A stretch of DNA of 64,000 nucleotides from Mycobacterium fragae (GTDB lineage: Bacteria > Actinomycetota > Actinomycetes > Mycobacteriales > Mycobacteriaceae): the NCBI RefSeq assembly GCF_002102185.1, contig NZ_LQOW01000027.1:1-64000 (forward strand), read 5' to 3'. A model generated the notes under the pieces. That model saw only the letters and a program-made list of their open reading frames with translations. It did not search any database and had not been told where the DNA came from. A program made the position numbers and the translations under genes. The stretch's first letter is position 1; each line of letters starts with the position of its first letter. Shown here piece by piece: positions 54,135-62,589 of this stretch.

Positions 54135-55726
54135 TGATCGCACCGATCTGGATCGCCTCACCGCCGGAGGTGCATTCGGCGTTGCTTAGCAGCGGCCCGG
54201 GCCCGGCGTCTCTGTTCGGCACGGCCGCCGCGTGGAGCTCGCTGAGTGCCGAATACGCCTCGGTAGCAGAGGAACTCAGCGCGGTGTTGACGTCGACACA
54301 AGCCTGGGCATGGCAGGGTCCGAGCGCGGAGTCCTACGTGGCGGCGCATGCCCCGTATCTGGCATGGTTGATGCAGGCCAGCGCTCACAGCGCTGCGGCG
54401 GCCGCGCAGCACGAGGTCGCGGGCACGGCCTACACCGCCGCGCTGGCGGCGATGCCGACGCTGCCGGAGCTGGCCAACAACCACGCTATCCACAGTGCCC
54501 TGGTGGCGACGAATTTCTTTGGGATCAACACGATTCCGATCGCGGTCAACGAGGCCGACTACGCGCGGATGTGGATCCAGGCCGCCACCACCATGACGAC
54601 CTATGAAGCAGTCTCCACCGCGGCGGTGGCCGCCACCCCGCAGACCGATCCGGCCCCGCAGATCTTGAAAGCCGACACCACCGCCCAACACGATCACGAG
54701 GAAGACGACGACCACCACGGCCATGAGCACGGGTTCGACAGCCCGCTCAATCAGTTCGTCGCCCAAATCCTGCGGCCGTTTGGGATCGAATGGGATCCGG
54801 TCGAGGGGACGCTCAACGGACTGCCATTTGAGGCCTACACCAACCCGGGAGACTTGCTCTGGTGGGTCGCTCGAGCGCTCGAACTGTTCTCGGACTTTCA
54901 GCAGTTTGGCGCGTTGTTGGCCGAAAACCCCGCGGCGGCTTTCGAGTTCATCACCAACCTCGTGCTGCTCGACTGGCCGACTCACCTAGCCCAGCTCGCT
55001 AGTTGGCTCCCGACGCAGCCGCAGCTGTTTTTGGTACCCGCGCTCGTCGCCGTGGCTCCACTCGGGGCCCTGGGCGGTCTCGCCGGCCTGACCGGGCTCG
55101 CGCCCCCACCTACGCCCGTGGCGGCGCCGGCAGCTCCACCCCCTCCTGCAGTGGCCAACCTGCCGGCGGCGCTCGGAACGACCCCAATCACCGTGCCTGT
55201 TGCGGCCGCACCGTCGGCGCCCGCGCCCGCGCCTATGCCAACGGCCAGCACCGCGGCCAGCCCGGCACCGCCCGCGCCGCCGGCCGCGGGTGCGGTCCCA
55301 TTTGTGCCTCCTTTTGCCGTTGCGCCCCCGGGTATCGGGTCTGGTTCAGGAATGGGTGCGAGAGCTGCCGCCGATGCGAAAAAGAAGGCGCCAGAGCCCG
55401 ATTCGGCCGCGGCGGCCTCCGTGGTGGCCGCGCGGGAGGCCGCGCGGGTCCGTCGGCGCCAGCGGGCGCGGCAGCGTGGATACGGCGATGAGTTCATCGA
55501 CATGAACGTCAACGTCGATCCGGACTGGGAGGAGCCGGCGACGTTAGCGTCAGAACGCGGCGCCGGGAAGCTGGGCTTCGCAGGCACGGCATGCAAGGAA
55601 AATTCTGCCGCGGCGGGCCTCACCACCCTGGGCGGTGATGAACTGGGCGGCCGGGCCAGGATGCCGATGATTCCTGGCACCTGGAACCCGGGTGACCGCG
55701 ACGGGGTGCACGACAGAGAGGGCTGA
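54134..55726 (+). CDS. Orphan PPE protein (PPE-PPW type) with a His/Asp/Glu-rich cluster
   Basis: 530 residues. The PPE motif is at 10-12, WQG at 60-62 and [10 protein letters not shown] near 127-136. Right after the PPE domain comes [14 protein letters not shown] (186-199), six His among seven acidic residues, a likely metal-binding patch. The C-terminal third is Pro/Ala-rich with an Arg patch, GFAGT and PMIPGTW. The N- and C-terminal blocks closely follow PPE4. The middle ([19 protein letters not shown], then FDWPTH-like [10 protein letters not shown]) recalls the PPE20 type. No PE gene is adjacent. Export by ESX-3 is inferred from subfamily and shared operator. Confidence 0.9.
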   Translation: MIAPIWIASPPEVHSALLSSGPGPASLFGTAAAWSSLSAEYASVAEELSAVLTSTQAWAWQGPSAESYVAAHAPYLAWLMQASAHSAAAAAQHEVAGTAYTAALAAMPTLPELANNHAIHSALVATNFFGINTIPIAVNEADYARMWIQAATTMTTYEAVSTAAVAATPQTDPAPQILKADTTAQHDHEEDDDHHGHEHGFDSPLNQFVAQILRPFGIEWDPVEGTLNGLPFEAYTNPGDLLWWVARALELFSDFQQFGALLAENPAAAFEFITNLVLLDWPTHLAQLASWLPTQPQLFLVPALVAVAPLGALGGLAGLTGLAPPPTPVAAPAAPPPPAVANLPAALGTTPITVPVAAAPSAPAPAPMPTASTAASPAPPAPPAAGAVPFVPPFAVAPPGIGSGSGMGARAAADAKKKAPEPDSAAAASVVAAREAARVRRRQRARQRGYGDEFIDMNVNVDPDWEEPATLASERGAGKLGFAGTACKENSAAAGLTTLGGDELGGRARMPMIPGTWNPGDRDGVHDREG

Positions 55727-55813
55727 GGTCCCTTAAACGCTTCGACTTCACTGCGTCACACTTGCTTTGGGCCCATCTCGACGCCGTAAACCCGGTAGGG
55801 CTGTCGGCCGCCG

Positions 55814-55930
55814 ATGCTGACACGCGAATGGCGGGCGTACTTCCGCACGTGGACGGCGTGGAACCACGTCCGCACCGTCACCGCGTTTGTCGGCGCCGTG
55901 CTGATGCTGCTAGGGCTGCGCTACCGCTAG
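55814..55930 (+). pseudogene. Possible 3' remnant of a DUF1772-like membrane gene
   Basis: A 38-residue frame, MLTREWRAYFRTWTAWNHVR and then TVTAFVGAVLMLLGLRYR, resembles the C-terminal amphipathic helix plus last membrane helix of DUF1772 proteins. There is an in-frame stop just upstream and no start region. The rest of 55727-56007 shows nothing recognisable. Confidence 0.4.
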
Positions 55931-56007
55931 CTCTGTGGTGTGAGCCCGGGCGGCATCGGGTAAAGACGATTGATTGACCGACGGGGATAACCCAACTTCG
56001 TGAAGTA

Positions 56008-57654
56008 CTACAGCGTCTCGTCCAGCTGGCCGAGGCGCTCGGTCAGGCGCAGGTTCTCCGAGTAGTCGACCGGGCAGGAGATCAGCGAGACGCCGTCGTC
56101 GTCCAGCGCGGTTTTCAACGTCGGCAACAACTCGTCCGCGGCGTTGATGCGATATCCCTTGGCGCCAAAGCTTTCCGCGTAGCTCACCACATCCGGATTA
56201 CCGAACTTGACGTAGTAATGGTCGCCGAGTTCGAGGTCCATCTTCCATTCGATCAGCCCGTAACCGCCGTCGTCCCAGATCAGTACCACCAACGGGATCC
56301 GCTCCCGAACGGCGGTCTCGATCTCCTGCGAGTTCATCATGAACGCGCCGTCACCGACAACCGCCAGCACCTTGGACTTCGGGCGGGCCAGCTTCACGCC
56401 CAGCGCGCCAGGCAAGGCAAACGACATGGTGGACAAGCCATTCGAAATCAAGCAGGTGTTGCATTCGTACGTCGGATACAGCCGCGCCATCCACATCTTG
56501 GTGGCGCCGGTGTCGACCAGCACAACGTCGCTGCGGCCCAGCGCCGCTCGGGTATCGGCGACCACCCGCTGAGGAGCAAGCGGAAATCGCGAATCCTGTT
56601 GTCCGCGTGCGAATTCCTCTGCCAGTAGGTCACAGCCAGGCGCGACCGCGTCATTGGCGAAGCGGTGCCCGGAAAGCGCGTCGGTGAGCGCGTCCAATGA
56701 AGCATTGATGTCCCCGATGATGCCGACGTCGACCGGATAATGCGCGTCGACCTCGGCGGGGAAGCGATGGATGTGGATGATCTTCTTGTCGGCGTTCGGA
56801 TTGATCTGGACGGGGTCGAACTCCTGCAGCTCGTAACCCACGGCGATGACGACGTCGGCGTTGTCGAACCCGAAGTTGACGTAGTCATGGCGCATGAACC
56901 CCATCGTCCCGATGCTGTTCGGGTGATCGTCGGGCATCACGCCCTTGCCGTGGAAGGTGTTGGCGACCGGAATCCCGAGTTCGTCGGAGAACCGGACCAG
57001 CGCCGCGGTCGCGTCATTGCGGGCCGCGCCGTGCCCGGCCAGCACCACCGGCCGTTGTGCATCGCGCAGGATGTCGACGGCCCGCGCCACCTGACCCGCG
57101 GCCGGCGCCTCGGCGCGCACGACATCGCGCCGCAGCGGCGCAAGGTCGTAGTCGGTCTCGTCCGCATCTATGTGCTCGGGCACGGCCAGATAGACCGCGG
57201 CCGGGCGTTCGGTCTCGGCCACCTTGAACGCCTTGCGGAACATCTCCGGGATGGCGCGTGCGGTGGGGACGCCGTCGGCCCACCGGGTGATCGGCGCGAA
57301 CATCGACACCAGGTCGACGTACTGGTGCGACTCCTTGTATTCGCGGTCCTGGCCGACCTGCGCGGAGATCGCGACCATCGGTGTGCTGTTGGTGGTGGCA
57401 TCGGCCACGCCGAGCTGCATGTTGATGGCGCCGGGCCCCAACGTGGTGGACACCACCGCGGCCCGGCCGGTGACCCGCCCGTACATCTCGGCCATGAACG
57501 CGGCACCCTGCTCGTGGCGGGTGAGCACATAGCGGATGTCCGAGGCGGCCAACGCCTGCACAAAACGGATGTTCTCCTCGCCAGGCAAGCCGAAGACAAC
57601 GGCGACACCCTCGTTTTCCAGGCACTTGACCATCAGCTGGGCGGCGGTACTCAC
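56008..57654 (-). CDS. TPP-dependent decarboxylase/acetolactate-synthase-like enzyme, candidate 2-oxoglutarate decarboxylase
   Basis: 548 residues from a GTG at 57654. The frame is open further upstream, but that overlaps gabD1. It has the catalytic Glu48 in RHEQGAAF and the TPP/Mg motif starting at GDGAFMMNSQEIETAV (near 430). The opening VKCLENEGVAVVFGLPGEEN resembles, as I recall it, the cyanobacterial 2-oxoglutarate decarboxylase, an enzyme long misnamed acetolactate synthase. Like that enzyme it is beside a succinate-semialdehyde dehydrogenase gene (gabD1, divergent, 60 bp away). It would form succinic semialdehyde and CO2. Plain acetolactate synthase or another 2-oxoacid decarboxylase remains possible. 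Confidence 0.85.
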   Translation of the reverse strand: MSTAAQLMVKCLENEGVAVVFGLPGEENIRFVQALAASDIRYVLTRHEQGAAFMAEMYGRVTGRAAVVSTTLGPGAINMQLGVADATTNSTPMVAISAQVGQDREYKESHQYVDLVSMFAPITRWADGVPTARAIPEMFRKAFKVAETERPAAVYLAVPEHIDADETDYDLAPLRRDVVRAEAPAAGQVARAVDILRDAQRPVVLAGHGAARNDATAALVRFSDELGIPVANTFHGKGVMPDDHPNSIGTMGFMRHDYVNFGFDNADVVIAVGYELQEFDPVQINPNADKKIIHIHRFPAEVDAHYPVDVGIIGDINASLDALTDALSGHRFANDAVAPGCDLLAEEFARGQQDSRFPLAPQRVVADTRAALGRSDVVLVDTGATKMWMARLYPTYECNTCLISNGLSTMSFALPGALGVKLARPKSKVLAVVGDGAFMMNSQEIETAVRERIPLVVLIWDDGGYGLIEWKMDLELGDHYYVKFGNPDVVSYAESFGAKGYRINAADELLPTLKTALDDDGVSLISCPVDYSENLRLTERLGQLDETL

Positions 57655-57714
57655 ACACGCCACGATAGTGGCAGGCTGGAGGGCGGAATCCGTCCAGCGC
57701 TCGAGGAGGCCACC

Positions 57715-59130
57715 GTGTCCATCGCCACGATCAACCCCGCCACCGGAGAGACGGTCAAAACTTTCACCCCGGCGACAGCCGAGGAAATCGACGCCGCCAT
57801 CGCGCGCGCCCACGATCGGTTCGCCGACTACCGGCGCACCAGCTATGCGCAACGCGCCGAGTGGACGAACGCCACGGCCGACCTGCTGGAGGCCGAGGCC
57901 GATCAGGTGGCCGAGATGATGACCCTGGAAATGGGTAAGACGCTGAAAGCGGCGAAGGCCGAGGCGCTCAAGTGCGCCAAGGGTTTTCGGTTCTACGCCG
58001 AGCATGCCGAGAAACTGCTCGCCGACGAGCCGGCTGACGGTGAGGCAGTGGGCGCATCGAAGGCGTACACCCGGTATCAGCCGCTGGGCGTCGTGCTGGC
58101 CGTGATGCCCTGGAACTTCCCGCTCTGGCAGGCCGTCCGGTTCGCCGCGCCGGCGCTGATGGCCGGCAACGTCGGCCTCCTCAAGCACGCGTCCAACGTG
58201 CCGCAGACTGCGCTCTATCTCTCCGACGTCATCGCACGCGGCGGCTTTCCGGACGGCTGCTTCCAGACGCTGCTCGTTCCCTCCAGCGCCGTCGAGGACA
58301 TCCTGCGTGATCCCCGAGTCGCCGCGGCCACCCTGACCGGCAGCGAACCGGCCGGCCAGTCGGTGGGCGCCATCGCGGGCGACGAGATCAAGCCCACCGT
58401 GCTCGAGCTCGGCGGCAGCGACCCGTTCATCGTGATGCCGTCGGCCGATCTGGACGAAGCGGTCACGAACGCGGTGACCGCGCGGGTACAGAACAACGGC
58501 CAATCCTGCATCGCGGCCAAACGATTCATCATCCACACCGATATCTACGACGACTTCGTGGACAAGTTCGTCGAGAAGATGGCCGCGCTACGCGTGGGTG
58601 ATCCGACCGACCCGGACACCGACGTCGGCCCGCTGGCCACCGAATCCGGCCGCGACGATGTCGAGAAGCTGGTCGGCGAGGCGGTCGCAGCCGGTGCGGT
58701 GATCCGTTGCGGCGGAAAACGACTCGGCGGCCAGGGCTGGTTTTACCCCCCGACCGTGATCACCGACATCACCCGGGACATGCCGATCTTCTGTGAGGAG
58801 GTGTTCGGGCCGGTCGCTTCGGTATACCGTGCGGCCGATATCGAGGAGGCCATCGACATCGCCAACGCGACGACGTTCGGGCTGGGCTCTAACGCCTGGA
58901 CCCGCGACGAGTCCGAACAGCAACGCTTCATCGACGACATCGAAGCGGGACAGGTCTTCATCAACGGGATGACGGTGTCCTATCCCGAGCTGCCGTTCGG
59001 CGGCATCAAGCGATCCGGCTACGGCCGCGAGCTCGCCGGGCACGGAATCCGCGAATTCTGCAACGCGAAGACCGTCTGGATCGGCTCAGCGGACAGCGGT
59101 GACGCCGGCGGCGGCGACAAGGTCGAGTAG
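57715..59130 (+). CDS. gabD1: GabD1, succinate-semialdehyde dehydrogenase
   Basis: 471 residues from a GTG behind CGAGGAGG. Nucleophile Cys265 is in NNGQSCIAAKRF and the base Glu231 in VLELGGSD. The MPWNFPLWQAVRFAAPALMAGN block (starting near 131) and LTGSEPAGQSVG (near 207) are typical. It is the Rv0234c type, NADP+-linked, and yields succinate. It diverges from the TPP enzyme and converges with R2lox. A second SSADH, GabD2, is only 4 kb away. Confidence 0.93.
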   Translation: MSIATINPATGETVKTFTPATAEEIDAAIARAHDRFADYRRTSYAQRAEWTNATADLLEAEADQVAEMMTLEMGKTLKAAKAEALKCAKGFRFYAEHAEKLLADEPADGEAVGASKAYTRYQPLGVVLAVMPWNFPLWQAVRFAAPALMAGNVGLLKHASNVPQTALYLSDVIARGGFPDGCFQTLLVPSSAVEDILRDPRVAAATLTGSEPAGQSVGAIAGDEIKPTVLELGGSDPFIVMPSADLDEAVTNAVTARVQNNGQSCIAAKRFIIHTDIYDDFVDKFVEKMAALRVGDPTDPDTDVGPLATESGRDDVEKLVGEAVAAGAVIRCGGKRLGGQGWFYPPTVITDITRDMPIFCEEVFGPVASVYRAADIEEAIDIANATTFGLGSNAWTRDESEQQRFIDDIEAGQVFINGMTVSYPELPFGGIKRSGYGRELAGHGIREFCNAKTVWIGSADSGDAGGGDKVE

Positions 59131-59148
59131 CTCGCGCTGGCCGGCGAC

Positions 59149-60087
59149 TCAGACCGCGGCCAGGGCCTTTTCGTCCTCGTCGGCGAAGGTGTCCTCCAGC
59201 TGCAGCGGCGAGTAGTCGAGGTCGATCTCCTCGAGCGGACGGCCCCGGGCGCTGCTGATGGTGCCGAACCGTCGCATCCCCTTGTCGGTGGCGTAGGCCA
59301 TGAACTCCTCCACCGACAGACCGAAGGGCATGTCGTCGCCGTATAGCGCAAAACCGTCGTCGACCAGTTGCTGCCCCAGCGGGATGAGCTCGTTCATCCG
59401 CGTCTCGAACACCGTCCAGTTGGCGTCGTCGGCGGCGACATGGCGCCGACAGGTGAACGTGCCCCACGCCATGTGCCGTCGCTCGTCGTCACCGATGTGC
59501 TGGACGAGCTGCTGCATGCCGGGAAGGATGCCGCGCTCCACGCAGATCTTGTGCCAGGCGTAGTAGCCGGTCAGCGCAAGCATGCCCTCGACGATGTGGT
59601 TATACGTCACCGACGCCCGAACCTGAGCCGCCGGCGAGGGATCGACGTAAAGCGTGTTCAGCGAATCCGGGAGTTCCTCGTTGAATATCTGCCCGTATGC
59701 CGGAACTTCTTCGAGGTAACTGTGCAGGTCGTCGTCGATCCCGACGGCATCGAGCCACATTCGGAACACCTGGGTGTGTTTGGCCTCCTCGAACGCGAAC
59801 TGCGTCAAGTACATTTCGTCTCCCAGCCGACCCTCAGCCCTCATCGCGGCCATGAACGGCTGGATGTCCTTCGTCACCGCCTCCTCGCCGGCGATGAACT
59901 CGGCGCACAGCCGGGTGGCGTAGTTGCGTTCGCGATCGGTCAGCGCCTCCCAGTCCGCCCGGTCGCGGGAGAAGTCGATATCGGCCGGATTCCAGAACTT
60001 CGCGTTGCCGCCGGCAAACAGCTTGAGCGGCAGGCTGTTCCAGTTCAGCCCGCCCGCGGCCAGTGAGCCGTAACGTGTGCGTGTCAT
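59149..60087 (-). CDS. R2-like ligand-binding oxidase (R2lox, Mn/Fe carboxylate protein)
   Basis: 312 residues. All metal ligands known for M. tuberculosis Rv0233 fall at the same numbers: Glu68, Glu101, His104, Glu167, Glu202 and His205. The Val71 and Tyr162 that form the ether crosslink are also conserved, so this is R2lox and not a ribonucleotide reductase R2. R2lox binds a long-chain fatty acid and performs two-electron oxidations, with unknown natural substrate. Its ATG overlaps the tetR stop by 4 bp, forming a tetR-R2lox operon. Confidence 0.95.
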   Translation of the reverse strand: MTRTRYGSLAAGGLNWNSLPLKLFAGGNAKFWNPADIDFSRDRADWEALTDRERNYATRLCAEFIAGEEAVTKDIQPFMAAMRAEGRLGDEMYLTQFAFEEAKHTQVFRMWLDAVGIDDDLHSYLEEVPAYGQIFNEELPDSLNTLYVDPSPAAQVRASVTYNHIVEGMLALTGYYAWHKICVERGILPGMQQLVQHIGDDERRHMAWGTFTCRRHVAADDANWTVFETRMNELIPLGQQLVDDGFALYGDDMPFGLSVEEFMAYATDKGMRRFGTISSARGRPLEEIDLDYSPLQLEDTFADEDEKALAAV

Positions 60088-60767
60088 GAGTTGACCTCCT
60101 TCAGGTCTTTGCGGTGGGCTTGCGGCACTGCGGAGAATGCGGCCGCCAAGACGGCGACGAGCCGGCGCACGGCCAGCGCCGGCTGCTCAGGAGAGGGCTC
60201 GTCGAGCCCGAGGATCGGATCCATGCCGCGCACATAAGGCGCCAGAGCCAGATGCGGGAAGATCAGCAGCAGCAGCGACAACAACGCGTCGGTGTCGGCA
60301 TCCGCCCGCAGGTCGCCGCGGGTGTGCGCGTCACGCACCAGCGGCCGCAGCACTTCCAGGTAGTGGCGGTGGATGACAGAACGCACGCTGATGCGCGCGT
60401 CGGTGTCGACCTCCAGGCTCGCCGCGGCGTGCAGCGAACGTTCGCGTGGATGGTCGGCGAAGTATGCGACCCAGTCGTCGAGCAGGTCGGTGAGGAAGTC
60501 GAAAAACGGTCGGCTCGGGTCCAATTCGCGGATGCGTGCCTCCATGTAGGCACGAACCCGCTGGCTGCCGACGTCGGCGATGAACGCATACAAGTCGCGT
60601 TTGTCGGCGAAGTATTGAAACAGGCTGCCCTTGGCAACCCCTGCTCGCCGGGCGATGACATTCAGGCTGCCTCGTGAGAAGCCGTGCGCCCCGAACTCCG
60701 CCTCTGCAGCTTCCACCACGGCCGCGCGACGAACCGGATCGACGCGCGCCCACGTCACTGTCGGCAT
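60084..60767 (-). CDS. TetR-family regulator of the R2lox operon (Rv0232 type)
   Basis: 227 residues. The HTH lies in [20 protein letters not shown] and [21 protein letters not shown]. The C-terminal region is long and may bind a lipid-like ligand. It is cotranscribed with R2lox (4-bp overlap) and divergent from the flavodoxin-reductase gene. A perfect palindrome 19 bp upstream of its start suggests autoregulation. Confidence 0.9.
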   Translation of the reverse strand: MPTVTWARVDPVRRAAVVEAAEAEFGAHGFSRGSLNVIARRAGVAKGSLFQYFADKRDLYAFIADVGSQRVRAYMEARIRELDPSRPFFDFLTDLLDDWVAYFADHPRERSLHAAASLEVDTDARISVRSVIHRHYLEVLRPLVRDAHTRGDLRADADTDALLSLLLLIFPHLALAPYVRGMDPILGLDEPSPEQPALAVRRLVAVLAAAFSAVPQAHRKDLKEVNS

Positions 60768-60785
60768 CGAGTCCTCCTAGCGCCG

Positions 60786-60800
60786 ATGACCAGTGGTCAT
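60786..60800 (+). promoter_or_regulatory. Perfect TetR-type operator ATGACCA-G-TGGTCAT
   Basis: A 7-1-7 perfect palindrome in the 135-bp gap between tetR (minus) and the flavodoxin-reductase gene (plus). Its position just upstream of tetR suits autorepression and control of both directions. Confidence 0.65.
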
Positions 60801-60805
60801 TCTAC

Positions 60806-60821
60806 TGTGAGCCACCTCACA
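60806..60821 (+). promoter_or_regulatory. Perfect CRP-type site TGTGA-gccacc-TCACA
   Basis: All ten arm bases match the CRP consensus TGTGA-N6-TCACA. The longer perfect repeat ACTGTGAG-CCAC-CTCACAGT spans 60804-60823. It is 5 bp from the TetR-type palindrome. Mycobacterial CRP (Rv3676 type) is the likely binder. Confidence 0.65.
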
Positions 60822-60902
60822 GTCAAGGCTGTTACACCATCGCGGGGCCTCTTAGAGTCGAACTACACGGTCGGACGACATGCATGCGGTAAAGGGGCGA
60901 CG

Positions 60903-61610
60903 ATGCCACCGCGGTTTGATGGGCTGCGAGCGCTGTTTATCAACACAACCTTGAAGCGCTCCCCGGAGGTCAGCAACACGGAAGGGCTGATACGTCTCAG
61001 CTCGCAGATCATGCGCCAGCACGGCGTTGAGGTCGACGAGTTGCGGGCCGTCGATCACGACATCGCCACAGGCGTGTGGCCCGACATGACCGAGCACGGT
61101 TGGGCCACCGATGAATGGCCGCAACTGTTTCCTCGGGTGCTCGATGCACACATCCTGGTGCTGTGCGGCCCAATATGGTTGGGCGACAACAGTTCGGTCA
61201 TGAAGCGGGTGATTGAACGCCTCTACGCGTGTTCGAGCCTGCTCAACGACAACGGTCAATATGCCTACTACGGCCGGGTCGGCGGATGCCTGATCACCGG
61301 AAACGAGGATGGAATCAAGCACTGCGCGATGAACGTCCTCTACAGCCTGCAGCACCTCGGATACACCATCCCACCCCAGGCCGACGCCGGATGGATCGGC
61401 GAGGCCGGCCCGGGACCGTCATACCTCGATCCTGGCTCGGGCGGTCCCGAGAATGATTTCACCAACCGCAACACCACATTCATGACGTACAACCTGCTGC
61501 ATCTGGCGCGGATGCTGACCGCAGCCGGGGGTATCCCCGCTTACGGCAACCAGCGCAGCGCCTGGGACGCCGGATGCCAACCGGATTCCGCCAATCCCGA
61601 ACACCGGTAA
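60903..61610 (+). CDS. Flavodoxin-fold NAD(P)H-dependent FMN reductase family protein
   Basis: 235 residues from ATG 60903 behind AAAGGGG. The N-terminal strand and phosphate loop ALFINTTLKRSPEVSNTEGL and the CGPIWLGDNSSVMKRVIERL loop are typical of the flavodoxin-like FMN reductase family (flavodoxin_2/FMN_red). It would use FMN and a nicotinamide cofactor to reduce a quinone, nitro or metal substrate, or to pass electrons. It is the first gene of a three-gene operon and diverges from tetR-R2lox. No such gene is at this place in M. tuberculosis. Confidence 0.82.
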   Translation: MPPRFDGLRALFINTTLKRSPEVSNTEGLIRLSSQIMRQHGVEVDELRAVDHDIATGVWPDMTEHGWATDEWPQLFPRVLDAHILVLCGPIWLGDNSSVMKRVIERLYACSSLLNDNGQYAYYGRVGGCLITGNEDGIKHCAMNVLYSLQHLGYTIPPQADAGWIGEAGPGPSYLDPGSGGPENDFTNRNTTFMTYNLLHLARMLTAAGGIPAYGNQRSAWDAGCQPDSANPEHR

Positions 61611-61632
61611 ACAACCGAACCGAGGAGTGATC

Positions 61633-62589
61633 ATGACGAGAGATCACCAAGGCACTGACGCGTGGCCGAGCCTGCGGGTCGACGATTGGGCTCCGACCCG
61701 GGACACGCTGCACATGTGGACCCAGATCGTCGGTAAGGTCCGGCTCGCCCATTCGCCGATGGTTAATCACTGGTGGCAAGTCACCTCGTACGTGACTCCG
61801 CGCGGTTTGACGACATCGGCGATCCCGCATCGGACCGAGGCCTTCGACATCGAATTCGATTTCATCGACCACCAGTTGGTGATCCGCAGCAGCAGCGGCG
61901 CGACCCGTACCGTTCGGCTGGAACCGAAATCGGTGGCCGAGTTCTACTCGCAAACAATGCAGGCACTGGACGAGTTGGGATTCCACACGCGCATCCAGTC
62001 GCACCCCAACGAGGTGGATCCAGCCCCAAGATTCGCCGAGGATGTCGAGCATGCCTCGTACGACCCTGACGCGGCGAACCTGTTCTGGCGCCAGCTGCTC
62101 CAGGCGAACCGGGTGATCGGCCAGTTCCGCTCCCGTTTCATGGGCAAGGTGAGCCCCGTACATTTCTTTTGGGGTGCAATGGATCTCGCCTGCACCAGAT
62201 TTTCCGGGCGCGGCGCGCCTCGTCATCCGGGTGGCGCCCCAAATGTCGGCGACTGGGTGATGGTCGAGGGATACTCGCGCGAGTTGAGCAGTTGCGGGTT
62301 CTTTCCAGGTGGCGGTGACGAGGGCGCCTTCTATGCCTATGCCTATCCCGAGCCAGACGGCTTCGCCGAACACCCCGTCAGCCCGTCAGAGGCCTATTAC
62401 AGCAAGGATCTCGGCGAGTTCCTCCTGCCATATGAGGCGGTGCGGCAGGCGGCCGACCCTGACCGGACACTGCTCGGTTTTTTGCAGGACACCTACGAAG
62501 CCGCGGCCATTCACGCCGACTGGGATCGGGCTGCGCTCGAAGACGATCCGGATCGTTGGAAGACGCACCAAACACGTCCCAACCAGTGA
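61633..62589 (+). CDS. DUF5996 family protein of unknown function
   Basis: 318 residues from ATG 61633 with a GAGGAG site 6 bases upstream. Conserved family blocks are DTLHMWTQIVGKVRLAHSPM, VNHWWQVTSYVTPRGLTTS, HFFWGAMDLACTRFSGRGAP, and the Tyr/Pro-rich EGAFYAYAYPEPDGF. There is no signal peptide or membrane segment. DUF5996 proteins occur in many actinobacteria and no activity is known to me. It overlaps the transporter gene by 4 bp (GTGA), which ties it to efflux or import of some compound. Confidence 0.8.
   Translation: MTRDHQGTDAWPSLRVDDWAPTRDTLHMWTQIVGKVRLAHSPMVNHWWQVTSYVTPRGLTTSAIPHRTEAFDIEFDFIDHQLVIRSSSGATRTVRLEPKSVAEFYSQTMQALDELGFHTRIQSHPNEVDPAPRFAEDVEHASYDPDAANLFWRQLLQANRVIGQFRSRFMGKVSPVHFFWGAMDLACTRFSGRGAPRHPGGAPNVGDWVMVEGYSRELSSCGFFPGGGDEGAFYAYAYPEPDGFAEHPVSPSEAYYSKDLGEFLLPYEAVRQAADPDRTLLGFLQDTYEAAAIHADWDRAALEDDPDRWKTHQTRPNQ

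Noticed and set aside
56740..57714. Upstream extension of the gabD1 frame across the TPP enzyme gene
   Set aside because: Antisense to a gene with clear motifs; gabD1 has a good GTG start with CGAGGAGG at 57715.
57655..58536. Upstream extension of the TPP-enzyme frame into gabD1
   Set aside because: Antisense to gabD1; the enzyme family begins at MSTAAQLMVKCLENEG.
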